A DNA stretch of 38,554 nt from Pseudomonas helleri (GTDB taxonomy: Bacteria > Pseudomonadota > Gammaproteobacteria > Pseudomonadales > Pseudomonadaceae): contig NZ_WIWC01000048.1 in the NCBI RefSeq assembly GCF_009600315.1, positions 1 through 38,554 on the forward strand. Direction: 5' to 3'. Below, one piece after another: positions 16,853-25,187 of the stretch. The number at the start of each line of letters is the position of its first letter. Position 1 is the stretch's first letter. Position numbers and translations under genes: made by a program. Under the pieces are notes generated by a model. That model did not search any database. It was given only the letters and a program-made list of their open reading frames with translations, and was not told the DNA's origin.

Positions 16853-18462
16853 GCGGCGCTCTCTTGGCTGACGCCGGTATGGCGCGGCTGGCGTTGTAGG
16901 CGGGGCTGGGGCTGATACCGGCTGAGTTTCCAGGCCGTGAACGCAAGCAGTGCCGCACTGGTCAGCAAGGTCAGGTCCATCCCGGCCAGCAACCACTGCC
17001 CCTGTTTCAAGCTGCTGAGCAAGTGACTGTGCTCAAGGCTGATACTGAACAACGGCAGGGCGGCGAACAGTCCCGCAGCGATGACCAATTGTTCGAGCCA
17101 GGCGCGTTTGTGGGTGCGCAGCAGCGGGTGAATCAGGCACACCAACCAGACGATAAAGAAACTGCGGATTTCCCAGTCGCTGCGTTGGGTGATGCCCACA
17201 GGGAGCAAGCGGTTAGCCCAGAAATAGGCGGCTGTGGCGACCAGCAGGCCCGCCACCGTCCCGACATTCAACACCTCAACCACCCGGTGACCTATGGGCG
17301 TGCTTCCTCGTTTGTGTCGCTCCGGCAGGCGCTTGACGACCCACAGCACAAGTCCGGTGACAATCATGGCTGTGCCGATAACTCCACTGATGAAGAACAG
17401 CCAGCGCAGCGGCGCCCCGGCAAAGCGGATCAGGTGCAGACTGGAAAAGACGTTATAGAGGGCATTGGTTGTGCTGATTGCCGGAGTGGGAGGGCTGCTC
17501 AACAGCGCGCCATTGACCCCGTCAAACCGCAGCCGTTCGCTGCTGCCCCGATCAATCAAACTGTCACCACCGCGTTCACGCAACTCGATTACGGCATTCG
17601 GCTGGCCCGGCCGTGAGACGCTGATACTGCCGACACCCCGTGGCCAGCGTTGCTCGGCGTGAGCCAACAGAGGCGCCAGATCAGTGAGAGGTGAGTGCGG
17701 CATGTGGGTATTGGGCTCGCCAGCGGCTGGCGCTGGCGCACCCCGTGCGCCGCGACCTCCGCTCTCGTTAAAAAACGCCTGCGTATCTGCACGGTAAGCA
17801 CTGGTAACCGCCCACGGCATCAACATGAACATCAACAGCAACAAACCGCTGTACGTAATCATGAGGTGGAACGGCAAAGCTAGAACGGCGGTGGCATTGT
17901 GCGCATCCAGCCATGAACGTTGCCCTTTGCGCGGGCGGAACGTGAAGAACTCTTTGAAGATCTTTTTGTGGGTGATCACACCGCTGACAATCGCCACCAA
18001 CATGACCATGGTGGCAATGCCGATGATCCAGCGCGCCAGCACACGCGGCATGCCGTACAGCTCAAAGTGAAAGCGGTAAAGAAAACTGCCACCCCGGGTT
18101 TGGCGTGGGGTGACAGGCTCTGCGCTGCCTGCGTCGAGGGCGATGCTGTGGCCACCTCTTTTCACGATGGGCTGACCGATGTCGAACCACTGTGCCTGAG
18201 CCGCAGCATTACGATCGCCGGGCAACGTGAGTGTCCACTGTGCGGCATTGGGCGCCAGCATTTGTACCTTGGCCACAAGGCGTTCGGTGCTTTGCGGGTT
18301 GGGCACAGAGGCGTGTAGCTCGGGTTTCATCCAGAACGTGATTTCTTCCTGGAAAAAACTCAGCGTGCCGGTGAGGAACACGGCATACAGTAGCCAACCG
18401 AGCAGAAGGCCTGCCCACGTGTGCAGCCAGGCGTTGGCCTGTCGAAACCCTAACACCTTCAT
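16849..18462 (-). CDS. PepSY-associated membrane protein, probable siderophore-iron reductase type
   Basis: The 537-residue inner-membrane protein starts MKVLGFRQANAWLHTWAGLL, a typical PepSY_TM N-terminus with a His in the first helix. It carries RFHFELYGMPRVLARWIIG, the HNATAVLALPFHLMITYSG segment, and FSSLHLIRFAGAPLRWLFF, with conserved His residues that could bind heme or metal. Such proteins (FoxB/PiuB-like) accompany TonB receptors, and some reduce or process ferric siderophores at the inner membrane. The central periplasmic loop has an Ala/Pro-rich insert (GAPAPAAGEPN). It overlaps DUF3649 upstream and DUF3325 downstream by four bases each. The start at 18462 is preferred over the frame's beginning at 18510. 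Confidence 0.85.
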   Translation of the reverse strand: MKVLGFRQANAWLHTWAGLLLGWLLYAVFLTGTLSFFQEEITFWMKPELHASVPNPQSTERLVAKVQMLAPNAAQWTLTLPGDRNAAAQAQWFDIGQPIVKRGGHSIALDAGSAEPVTPRQTRGGSFLYRFHFELYGMPRVLARWIIGIATMVMLVAIVSGVITHKKIFKEFFTFRPRKGQRSWLDAHNATAVLALPFHLMITYSGLLLLMFMLMPWAVTSAYRADTQAFFNESGGRGARGAPAPAAGEPNTHMPHSPLTDLAPLLAHAEQRWPRGVGSISVSRPGQPNAVIELRERGGDSLIDRGSSERLRFDGVNGALLSSPPTPAISTTNALYNVFSSLHLIRFAGAPLRWLFFISGVIGTAMIVTGLVLWVVKRLPERHKRGSTPIGHRVVEVLNVGTVAGLLVATAAYFWANRLLPVGITQRSDWEIRSFFIVWLVCLIHPLLRTHKRAWLEQLVIAAGLFAALPLFSISLEHSHLLSSLKQGQWLLAGMDLTLLTSAALLAFTAWKLSRYQPQPRLQRQPRHTGVSQESAA

Positions 18463-18761
18463 GACAGAGCCTCTAAGAGCAGCAGATGAAGGGCAGGGAG
18501 CGCGCAGCAAGCCAGCGCAATTAGCCAGGCTCTTGTGGCACTCGCGGCGCTAAATGCCCAGATCGCCATGGCGCAATACAGCACAAATGCCAGCATGGTG
18601 GCGCCGAGCACGGCTTGCGCGCGTGGCCCCGGCAACAAAAGGCTCAAGCTGGCTGCCGCCAGCGCGGCGAACAGATAACTGCCGAAAATAGCCAGTAGGG
18701 TGCGCGACGCGATGGCCAGGCGGTAAGCGGTTTGCGGCGAGGGAGTGAGTAAATCGCTCAT
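18459..18761 (-). CDS. DUF3649 membrane protein
   Basis: The 100-residue protein has three predicted transmembrane helices (about 22-42, 48-70, 76-97) after a short polar N-terminus (MSDLLTPSPQTAYRLAIASR). It matches DUF3649, annotated as an iron-uptake protein by context only. It lies between the TonB receptor (33-base gap) and the PepSY gene (ATGA overlap), so the four genes form one operon. No catalytic residues are evident. Confidence 0.82.
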   Translation of the reverse strand: MSDLLTPSPQTAYRLAIASRTLLAIFGSYLFAALAAASLSLLLPGPRAQAVLGATMLAFVLYCAMAIWAFSAASATRAWLIALACCALPALHLLLLEALS

Positions 18762-18794
18762 GTGATGACCTTGGGCACGCAGCCCGTTTTATTG

Positions 18795-20900
18795 TCAGAA
18801 CGTGTAGTTGGCCTTGACCCAAAAACGTCGCCCGTCTTCGGCGTATGAATAGTCAGCATCGGCATCCAGATCGCGTACCTGATTGGTCAGGTTGTAACCA
18901 ACCAGACTGAGGGACAGGTCTCGCGTGGCTTGCCACGTAGCCCCCATGTCCAAGGTAGTGATGGCCTGCTCGTTTTCTGAAACAGCGCCGCCCTGGCCCC
19001 AGGCAATACTGGTTTCTTCGCCGCGATAACTGACGGTGGCAAAGCTTGAAACGGTCTCTACGATTTGCCAGTCAAGGGTGACACTGCCCGAATGTTTTGG
19101 GGTGGCGACCAGCGGTTGGCCTTCTGCCAAGGGATAACTGAAGCCCAAAATGGAGGCATCGCCGCTCGATACCCTTGAGTGCAGAAAGGTGTATTCGCCT
19201 TTCACCTGTACACGATCGTTGAAGCGATAGCGGGCAGCTGTTTCGATGCCGCGCACGGTGGCCCCGGTGATGTTGAAATAGGTGCTGTAGATACGGCCCG
19301 TGATCGGGTCGGCTGGCACCGGGCTGCCATCGGGGTAATACAACTGGCGGGTGCCGGTATTGGCGATTTTGTTCTCGTAATCGGTATCGAACAGGGTGAT
19401 GTTCCCGCTCAATTGTTCACCGTCGTCATAGTAAAGACCGATCTCACGGTTCTCACTTTGTTCGGGTTTCAAGTCAGGGTTACCCCAGGTGTATGCGCCC
19501 CCGCGTTGCGGCAAGCCGATAGCGGGGTTGGTCTGGGTAATTGTCGGTGACTTGAATCCCTTGGCCACACCGCCTTTGAGTGTCCAGTCGCCATTGAGGC
19601 GCCACACCCCGTAAAATCGCGGGGTCCAGTGACGTCCAAAAAATTCGTTATCGTCCATGCGAATGCCGGTGGTCAGGCTAAAGCTGTCCGTCACGCTCCA
19701 TTCGTTTTCAGCGAACAAGGATTTTTCTGTCATCGACGTTCCAATGCCGACGCCTTCCGGGCTGGCGTAGTAGCCGTCCGCTTCCAGTTCATCCTTGCGC
19801 CACTGCGCACCGGCGACAAACACATTGCGGTCAAACGGTAGCGTGAGTTTGCTCTCGAACACCGAGTTGGTGACTTCGGGTGTGACGTTCTGATTACCGG
19901 TTTGTATATCGCTTTCGCGGGTTGCCTCTTCGCGGTAAAGACTGATTTCGGTGGTGCCAAAGTCCCAGTTCCCGGTGTGCGCCAGTACGTAGTTGTCGCG
20001 GGTGTACTGGTTGTTATTCTTCGCCGCCGTTGCCGCCAAACTTTTACCCGGATTGTTCCAGAACTCCTGTTCGGTGCGCCCAACTTCAAGCATGAATTCC
20101 TGCTGATCATCGGGTGTCAGCCATAGCCGTGCCGTAGCGCTTTGCCGGTCAGACTTGGCGAAACCGTCAAGAATTTTGTCTTCGCGGCGTTGCTTGTCGT
20201 AACCCCACAACTGAAATCCCAGGCGGTCCTGAACCAGAGGTCCCGAGAGGTAGCCATCCAGCTGCGTGCTGTCGCCGGCTTTGCTGTTGTCCTGAAACGT
20301 ATGGTCGGCCGAGATCGACCCCGACCATTCGCGGGCCACTTTGCGGGTGATGATATTGATTACCCCGCCGAGCGCTTCAGAGCCGTACAGCGTGGACATG
20401 GGGCCGCGCACAATTTCGATGCGGTCTATGGCTTCGACGGGCGGAATCCAGTTCATGCCCAAACCTTCGGACGTACCGCCCTTGAGCGTTACCTGGCTGG
20501 TGTTTTGGCGACGGCCGTCGATCAAAATCAACACATGGCTGGACTCCATACCGCGAATGGAAATTTCGCCTTTGTCGCCGCCGATGATGCTAACCCCTTC
20601 GACATTGCGTACCGCATCGGCCAGCGAGCGAAACTGCTTGTTCTCTAACTCTTCGCGGGTGATCACCGAGATGCTGGCAGGTGCGTCACGCACATCCTGA
20701 CTAAAACCCGAGGCCGTGACTACGGTCGAACCGACCTCCAGCGGCGCCGCAGCCGAGGTTGCCGTGGCAGCGGTGTCATCCTCTTCGTTGGCGTGAAGTG
20801 ACGACAATGGCAAGCCAAGACTCAGCAGAGCCGTGAAAAGGGCTAATGGCTTACGGGGAAAAGAGGAGGTAGCAACGGTTTCGCAGCGGTGGCGGTTCAT
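18795..20900 (-). CDS. TonB-dependent siderophore receptor
   Basis: The 701-residue receptor has a long signal peptide (cleavage near SLHA/NEEDD), a TonB-box-like stretch VGSTVVTASGF, and a plug with APASISVITREELENKQFRS, ISIRGMESSHVLILIDGRR and RIEIVRGPMSTLYGSEALGG. The rest is a 22-strand barrel (LKPEQSENREIGLYY, GYNLTNQVRDLD) ending in Phe. The plug resembles CirA/FepA-type catecholate receptors, but the ligand cannot be read from sequence. The ATG at 20900 is preceded by AGGAACG; the frame's earlier start at 20957 adds a non-signal sequence. The divergent two-component system is arranged like PfeRS-PfeA or PirRS-PirA. Confidence 0.9.
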   Translation of the reverse strand: MNRHRCETVATSSFPRKPLALFTALLSLGLPLSSLHANEEDDTAATATSAAAPLEVGSTVVTASGFSQDVRDAPASISVITREELENKQFRSLADAVRNVEGVSIIGGDKGEISIRGMESSHVLILIDGRRQNTSQVTLKGGTSEGLGMNWIPPVEAIDRIEIVRGPMSTLYGSEALGGVINIITRKVAREWSGSISADHTFQDNSKAGDSTQLDGYLSGPLVQDRLGFQLWGYDKQRREDKILDGFAKSDRQSATARLWLTPDDQQEFMLEVGRTEQEFWNNPGKSLAATAAKNNNQYTRDNYVLAHTGNWDFGTTEISLYREEATRESDIQTGNQNVTPEVTNSVFESKLTLPFDRNVFVAGAQWRKDELEADGYYASPEGVGIGTSMTEKSLFAENEWSVTDSFSLTTGIRMDDNEFFGRHWTPRFYGVWRLNGDWTLKGGVAKGFKSPTITQTNPAIGLPQRGGAYTWGNPDLKPEQSENREIGLYYDDGEQLSGNITLFDTDYENKIANTGTRQLYYPDGSPVPADPITGRIYSTYFNITGATVRGIETAARYRFNDRVQVKGEYTFLHSRVSSGDASILGFSYPLAEGQPLVATPKHSGSVTLDWQIVETVSSFATVSYRGEETSIAWGQGGAVSENEQAITTLDMGATWQATRDLSLSLVGYNLTNQVRDLDADADYSYAEDGRRFWVKANYTF

Positions 20901-20933
20901 AAACAGCGTTCCTGGGCTTCTTGCTTTTACGCA

Positions 20934-20962
20934 AATCAAAATAATAAGCTGTATCAATTGCG
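20934..20962 (-). promoter_or_regulatory. Probable activator-dependent receptor promoter, AT-rich
   Basis: On the minus strand TATTAT (20946 to 20941) is a good -10, but the -35 position is a poor match. Two similar stretches, TTGATACAGC and TTGATTTGCG, flank it. This suits activation by the response regulator encoded opposite. The AT-rich tract resembles a degenerate Fur site but no 19-base match is clear. The initiation point would be about 34 bases before the receptor ATG. Confidence 0.3.
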
Positions 20963-21075
20963 TTCCTTGTGGCGGGATGTTGCCAGCCCAAACTGACCGG
21001 AACCTGACGAGCCTCTAATGATTTATCCCCGCTGCGGGTTTACCGCGGTGGATGACCTTGTGTGGATGGACGTGA

Positions 21076-21762
21076 ATGAAAGTGCTGGTAGTTGAAGATC
21101 ACCCGGCACTTCGCAGCTTGCTGGTCGAACACCTGTTGCAGGCCGGATTTGCCGTGGACGGCGCCGAGTGCGGTCGCGAAGCTCAAGCACTGCTGGAGGT
21201 GGTCAGTTACGACGCCATGATTCTCGACCTTGGCCTACCTGATATGGACGGCATGGTATTGCTGGAAAAACGCCGTCATACCGTCAATGCCGATTTGCCC
21301 TGCATCATCCTTACCGCCCGTGATGCCGTGCAAAGCCGCGTGGACGGGTTGAATACGGGAGCTGACGACTACATCCTCAAGCCCTTCGACATGCTTGAGC
21401 TTGAAGCCCGGCTGCGTGCCGTATTGCGCCGCCCCGGCAGCCGGATGAATACCCGTTTGCGCTGCGGCAACCTGATGCTTGAGCCTGAAACCCGGCTGAT
21501 GTCTGTCGAGGGCCAGAGCGATCCGGTTGCGCTGGCGCGGCGTGAAGCCATGCTGCTGGAGGAGCTCTTGCGCATCACACCTCGCATCGTCATCAAAGAA
21601 AGGCTTGAAGAGCGTTTGTATGCGTTCAATGAGCCGGTCACCTTGAACGCCATCGAGGCGCTGGTTTCACGGCTACGGCGAAAACTCGCCAGTGCCGGAG
21701 CCAATAGCCGTATCGACACAGTGCGTGGCTTGGGCTATCGACTGCTCGGCACCACCCCTTGA
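21076..21762 (+). CDS. OmpR-family response regulator
   Basis: The 228-residue protein has a receiver domain (VVEDHP acidic pocket, phospho-Asp51 in MILDLGLPDMDG, Lys in ILKPFD) and a winged-helix output domain whose end reads VTLNAIEALVSRLRRKL and IDTVRGLGYRLL. The recognition helix (NAIEALVSRLRRKL) is like that of PmrA/QseB-type regulators. It is divergent from the TonB receptor operon and overlaps the kinase gene at TGATG. By analogy with PfeR it probably activates the receptor when the cognate ferric siderophore is present. Confidence 0.88.
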   Translation: MKVLVVEDHPALRSLLVEHLLQAGFAVDGAECGREAQALLEVVSYDAMILDLGLPDMDGMVLLEKRRHTVNADLPCIILTARDAVQSRVDGLNTGADDYILKPFDMLELEARLRAVLRRPGSRMNTRLRCGNLMLEPETRLMSVEGQSDPVALARREAMLLEELLRITPRIVIKERLEERLYAFNEPVTLNAIEALVSRLRRKLASAGANSRIDTVRGLGYRLLGTTP

Positions 21763-23087
21763 TGATCAAGCGCAGCCTGCGTTGGCGTTTGCTGACCGCC
21801 ATGCTGCTGGTCTTTGCTCTGGGTTTCGGCAACCTGGCCATTTACCTGTACGGCACCCGTGACGAACTGCGCCGGGCAGTGATGACCCTCGAAGCACAAG
21901 TCATTGCCGATGACTTTGCTGCGCACAGCGACCCGGCCCGACTGCCCCGTGAATACGCAGGGGGGGAGTTGTCGTATTCCCTGTATTCGGCTGATGGCCG
22001 CTTGGTATGGATGTCGGAAAACCTGACACGTCCTCGTCGACTCAAGCAACCTGACGATGACAGGGGCTGGTTTCGCTGGAGTGCTTATAGCGGGCGGGTG
22101 GTTAGCGTGCCGGTGCGATTGCCCGACGGGGCGACGTTGATGGTCGCCAAGCGCGACGATCTGGAGCGTGAAATCATCAGCAAGTTGCTGGCTGCCCGCT
22201 TGCGTCACAGCCTGCTACTCATGGTGCCGATTGGTCTGTTGTCGCTCGGCTTGATTTTCGTGCTGCTGCACTGGACCTTGCGCCCGGTGAGAGCGGCCGC
22301 GAAATTGGCGCGCAGTATCGGTCCTGCTGATCCTGAACAGCGCATTGTGCTACAGGATTTGCCCAGCGAAATTCAGCCTTTGGCGTTTGCTGCCAATACT
22401 GCACTGGATCGCCTGGCTGCCGCCTACACCGCCGAACGCCGGTTTGTGGCCGATGCTGCCCACGAATTGCGCACCCCCTTGACCGTGTTGGACTTGCGCT
22501 TGCAAGCGGGACGGCGCACCGGTCTGCTGGATTGGCCTGCACTGGATAGCGAAATGCGCCACATGCGTCGATTGGTCACCCAATTACTGGAGCTGGCGCG
22601 TCAGGAGGGCGAGGCTGCTCAAGGTCACGCTCCTCTGCAAGTCACCCATCTTTCACGCCTGGCGCGAGAAGTCAGTGCCGCATTGTTGCCTTTGTTTGAG
22701 GCGCGTGGTCGGGCGCTTAGCGTGGAAATTGCACAAAGCTGCATGTGCCTTGGTAACCCGGATCAGTTGCGCGAAGCCCTGATCAACCTGTTGGACAACG
22801 CGTTGGTTCACGGCAGGGGTGCGGTTCGAGTGACCCTGTGCAGGGTGGGCGATTCACTGCAACTGGAGGTGAGCGATGAGGGGGCCGGTATTCCGGAAGG
22901 AGAACGTGAAGCAATGTTTCTGCGCTTTCGCAAAGGTCAGCAAACGACCGAGGGCACAGGATTGGGGTTGGCGATCGTGCGTCAAATTGTGCAGAACGCG
23001 GCGGGCCAAGTAGCGTTTGTGAGCGCACCCGGCACGACCGTGCGGGTCAGTCTGGTGAGAACACTGCACGCCCAATCCCAGCATTGA
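21762..23087 (+). CDS. Sensor histidine kinase, partner of the receptor-linked regulator
   Basis: The 441-residue kinase has TM1 (about 8-30), a periplasmic region of about 120 residues, TM2 (about 150-170), and a HAMP-like linker (RPVRAAAKLARSIG). The H-box is RRFVADAAHELRTPLTVL with phospho-His234, and the ATPase motifs are LINLLDNALVHG, SDEGAGIPEGE and TGLGLAIVRQIV. Either TTG 21759 or ATG 21762 can start it; I prefer the ATG, which overlaps the regulator stop by one base. The periplasmic domain holds no recognisable ligand fold. It presumably senses iron-siderophore status for the divergent receptor operon. Confidence 0.88.
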   Translation: MIKRSLRWRLLTAMLLVFALGFGNLAIYLYGTRDELRRAVMTLEAQVIADDFAAHSDPARLPREYAGGELSYSLYSADGRLVWMSENLTRPRRLKQPDDDRGWFRWSAYSGRVVSVPVRLPDGATLMVAKRDDLEREIISKLLAARLRHSLLLMVPIGLLSLGLIFVLLHWTLRPVRAAAKLARSIGPADPEQRIVLQDLPSEIQPLAFAANTALDRLAAAYTAERRFVADAAHELRTPLTVLDLRLQAGRRTGLLDWPALDSEMRHMRRLVTQLLELARQEGEAAQGHAPLQVTHLSRLAREVSAALLPLFEARGRALSVEIAQSCMCLGNPDQLREALINLLDNALVHGRGAVRVTLCRVGDSLQLEVSDEGAGIPEGEREAMFLRFRKGQQTTEGTGLGLAIVRQIVQNAAGQVAFVSAPGTTVRVSLVRTLHAQSQH

Positions 23088-23118
23088 GCGACAGTGCCTG
23101 AGCGCCCGGGTCGACGTG

Positions 23119-23640
23119 TTATTTCGCGCTACCGCTCTTGAGCTCTTTGGCTTTCTTTTCGCTGTCGGCGGTTATGTAGTTAACGATCGAGTTGAACAGC
23201 AGGTAGATAACCGAGGCGAATAAAACCGTCCATAAACCTTGTTCCAGAGGGTTGTAGAAACTGATCTGCCTTTGGATGGCTTCGTCTAAGGTCTGGTAAA
23301 AGCTATCGTCCGCTGTACTTTTATACGCATAAATACAAAGGCCCAACTTAAACGTGGCAGTGGCAAACAGAATGGTATTGAAGAGTGTTTTTAATGCATC
23401 TCTTACGCAATACCGAAAAAAGTCGGCGCTGGCAGTTCGGTCAGCTGGTTTTTTGAAGAGATAAGCCGTGTATCCGACAAGCAGTAAGGCGAGGGCAAAC
23501 AAAATCGCTACAGACAGCACAAGGAAATCTCTGTTTTCCCAAACAAGGAAATACGTCAACACTGCGCCACACATAGCGCCTAGCAGGCTGCTCCCTGTTT
23601 TTTTAACAACAGACCACCAGGTTCCCGCGTCCTCAAACAT
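23119..23640 (-). CDS. Unrecognised membrane protein
   Basis: I do not recognise this 173-residue protein. It has four predicted transmembrane segments: about 15-34 (SLLGAMCGAVLTYFLVW), 38-60 (FLVLSVAILFALALLLVGYT), 87-108 and 135-157, with short basic or polar ends and a Lys-rich C-terminus (SEKKAKELKSGSAK). Base composition is more AT-rich than the neighbours, and the gene lies between a two-component system and tRNA-Thr, a common site for acquired genes. The ATG at 23640 has AAGGAG ten bases upstream; the TTG at 23649 is too close to that site. Nothing indicates function. Confidence 0.65.
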   Translation of the reverse strand: MFEDAGTWWSVVKKTGSSLLGAMCGAVLTYFLVWENRDFLVLSVAILFALALLLVGYTAYLFKKPADRTASADFFRYCVRDALKTLFNTILFATATFKLGLCIYAYKSTADDSFYQTLDEAIQRQISFYNPLEQGLWTVLFASVIYLLFNSIVNYITADSEKKAKELKSGSAK

Positions 23641-23718
23641 TGTTCCCAAACTCCTTAAGATGATTCATCTGGGCAGCCAATCAATTGACCGCCTTTGTCC
23701 GTGTCAGGCACTGAAACG

Positions 23719-23745
23719 AAAAAACCCGCCAGAAGGCGGGTTTTT
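23719..23745. terminator. Intrinsic terminator downstream of tRNA-Thr
   Basis: AACCCGCC (23723-23730) pairs with GGCGGGTT (23735-23742) around an AGAA loop, with an A-run on the left and T-run on the right. Read leftward it has six Ts and ends the tRNA transcript 44 bases after its CCA. It can also act rightward. Confidence 0.88.
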
Positions 23746-23788
23746 CGGGAGCTTCAAAGACTGTGCAAGCTGTCTATGAAGCTTTGTA

Positions 23789-23864
<76 letters not shown>

Positions 23865-23877
23865 GTTATGGGCGACG

Positions 23878-23905
23878 AGTATACCCGGATGTTTGAGCTT
23901 GTAAA
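23878..23905 (-). promoter_or_regulatory. Promoter of tRNA-Thr
   Basis: On the minus strand TTTACA (23905 to 23900) and TATACT (23883 to 23878) are separated by 16 bases. Each matches the sigma-70 consensus at five of six positions. Initiation would be about seven bases before the mature tRNA 5' end. Confidence 0.75.
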
Positions 23906-24012
23906 CCCCTGATAACAGACTATTTTTACTCATTCGTCGGCAGGCCCGAAAAATCGAACTTCTGACCCCTGTCTTTTTCATACCTGTACAGGGTTTGAGG
24001 GGGAGAAGCGCC

Positions 24013-24444
24013 GTGACTGAAGTGATCACTGCCCACGATTTGGGCATCGTGCTGGACGCCAAAGATGAGCGCGCATTGTTCAAATGGTTTGTAGCCAGTT
24101 TTTTGATGGGCAAGCGGATTCAAGCCCCTATTGCGGCCAAGGCTTTCCACCTGCTGGTGAATGAGCATGGGTGCGACTCGCCAGACCTTCTGGCCCGGCT
24201 GTCCCATCGCCAACTGGTGGCAATTCTCGGCAAGGCTCATTACGTGCGCTATGACGAGTCCACGGCGACCCGCCTGTCAGCGTTGGCCCTCAGACTGGTC
24301 AATGAGTACGGGGGGCGTTTCAGTGCGCTGTATAGCACCCACACGGATCGACATACCTTCGAGCGCCGTTTACTTGAGTTCGACGGGGTAGGGCCTAAAA
24401 CCGTAGAAATTTTCATGCGTGACGCAGCACCGGTGCTGTTTTGA
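24013..24444 (+). CDS. Small HhH-GPD-like protein (endonuclease III relative)
   Basis: The 143-residue protein looks like a minimal helix-hairpin-helix DNA glycosylase fold. The C-terminal LLEFDGVGPKTVEIFMRDA matches the HhH hairpin (LPGVGxKTA) of endonuclease III, including the Lys used as catalytic nucleophile there. The fold is cut short after it: the usual catalytic Asp segment and the iron-sulfur cluster cysteines are absent. The middle (SPDLLARLSHRQLVAILGKA) fits the GPD core. I chose GTG 24013, preceded by GGGGGAG; the TTG at 23995 has no ribosome site. It overlaps the DUF72 gene by four bases. Enzyme activity is uncertain. Confidence 0.6.
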   Translation: MTEVITAHDLGIVLDAKDERALFKWFVASFLMGKRIQAPIAAKAFHLLVNEHGCDSPDLLARLSHRQLVAILGKAHYVRYDESTATRLSALALRLVNEYGGRFSALYSTHTDRHTFERRLLEFDGVGPKTVEIFMRDAAPVLF

Positions 24445-25187
24445 GCGGCGTCTTCATTGGCTGTGCCGGCTGGAGCATCGGGCGAGACCATTGGCCTCGG
24501 TTCGCTGAGCAGGGCACCCATTTGCAGCGCTATGCGGGGCAATTTTCAGCAGTCGAAATCAATAGTTCGTTTTACCGTCCTCATCGGCCGCAAACGTATA
24601 AACGATGGGCAGAAAGCGTAGGAGCGGATTTTCGTTTTTCGGTCAAACTGCCGCGCAGCATTACCCATGGGCGACGCCTGAAAGATTGTGAAGGTCTGCT
24701 GGATGATTTTTTTTCGCAATGCAGCAATCTGGGCGATCGGCTGGGGTGTGTTCTGGTGCAGTTGCCGCCGTCATTAGTCTATGACGCACCCGTTGCGCAG
24801 GCGTTTTTGCAGGCAGTGCGGGCTCGCTATAAAGGGGCATTGGCGCTGGAGCCCAGGCATGATTCGTGGGCGGCCGCCCAAGCGTGCATGCAACGTCTGC
24901 ACATCGCTCGGGTCGCTGCCGATCCAGCGGTGTTAAGCGCTGGCTTTGAGCCGGGGGGCTGGGCGGGGCTGCAATATTGGCGCTTGCATGGCTCGCCGCG
25001 CATCTACCACAGCGAGTATGGCGTGGCGCGGCTTCAGGCCTTGGCGCGTCACGCACGGGCGAGGTCAGCCAGCGAGTATTGGTTTATTTTCGACAACACG
25101 GCCAGCGGGCATGCCATCAGTGATGCGTTGACCTTTCAAACCGAATTCTCAAGCTTGCTGAACCCCAGCTCAAACAGTGTGCCTTGA
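24441..25187 (+). CDS. DUF72 family protein
   Basis: The 248-residue protein matches DUF72, a TIM-barrel-like family of unknown function. The N-terminus has FIGCAGWSIGRDHWP, followed by YAGQFSAVEINSSFYRPHRP and RFSVKLPRSITH. Conserved later segments are VLVQLPPSL, ALEPRHDSW, LQYWRLHGSPRIYHSEY and FDNTASGHAI. Its TTG start overlaps the previous gene's stop (TTGA), so the two are likely co-translated. Its 3' end overlaps the convergent kinase gene by 52 bases, leaving no room for a terminator. Confidence 0.85.
   Translation: MSGVFIGCAGWSIGRDHWPRFAEQGTHLQRYAGQFSAVEINSSFYRPHRPQTYKRWAESVGADFRFSVKLPRSITHGRRLKDCEGLLDDFFSQCSNLGDRLGCVLVQLPPSLVYDAPVAQAFLQAVRARYKGALALEPRHDSWAAAQACMQRLHIARVAADPAVLSAGFEPGGWAGLQYWRLHGSPRIYHSEYGVARLQALARHARARSASEYWFIFDNTASGHAISDALTFQTEFSSLLNPSSNSVP

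Noticed and set aside
20930..20965. Fur box before the TonB receptor
   Set aside because: The AT-rich stretch lacks three adjacent NATWAT-like hexamers; I cannot support a Fur call.
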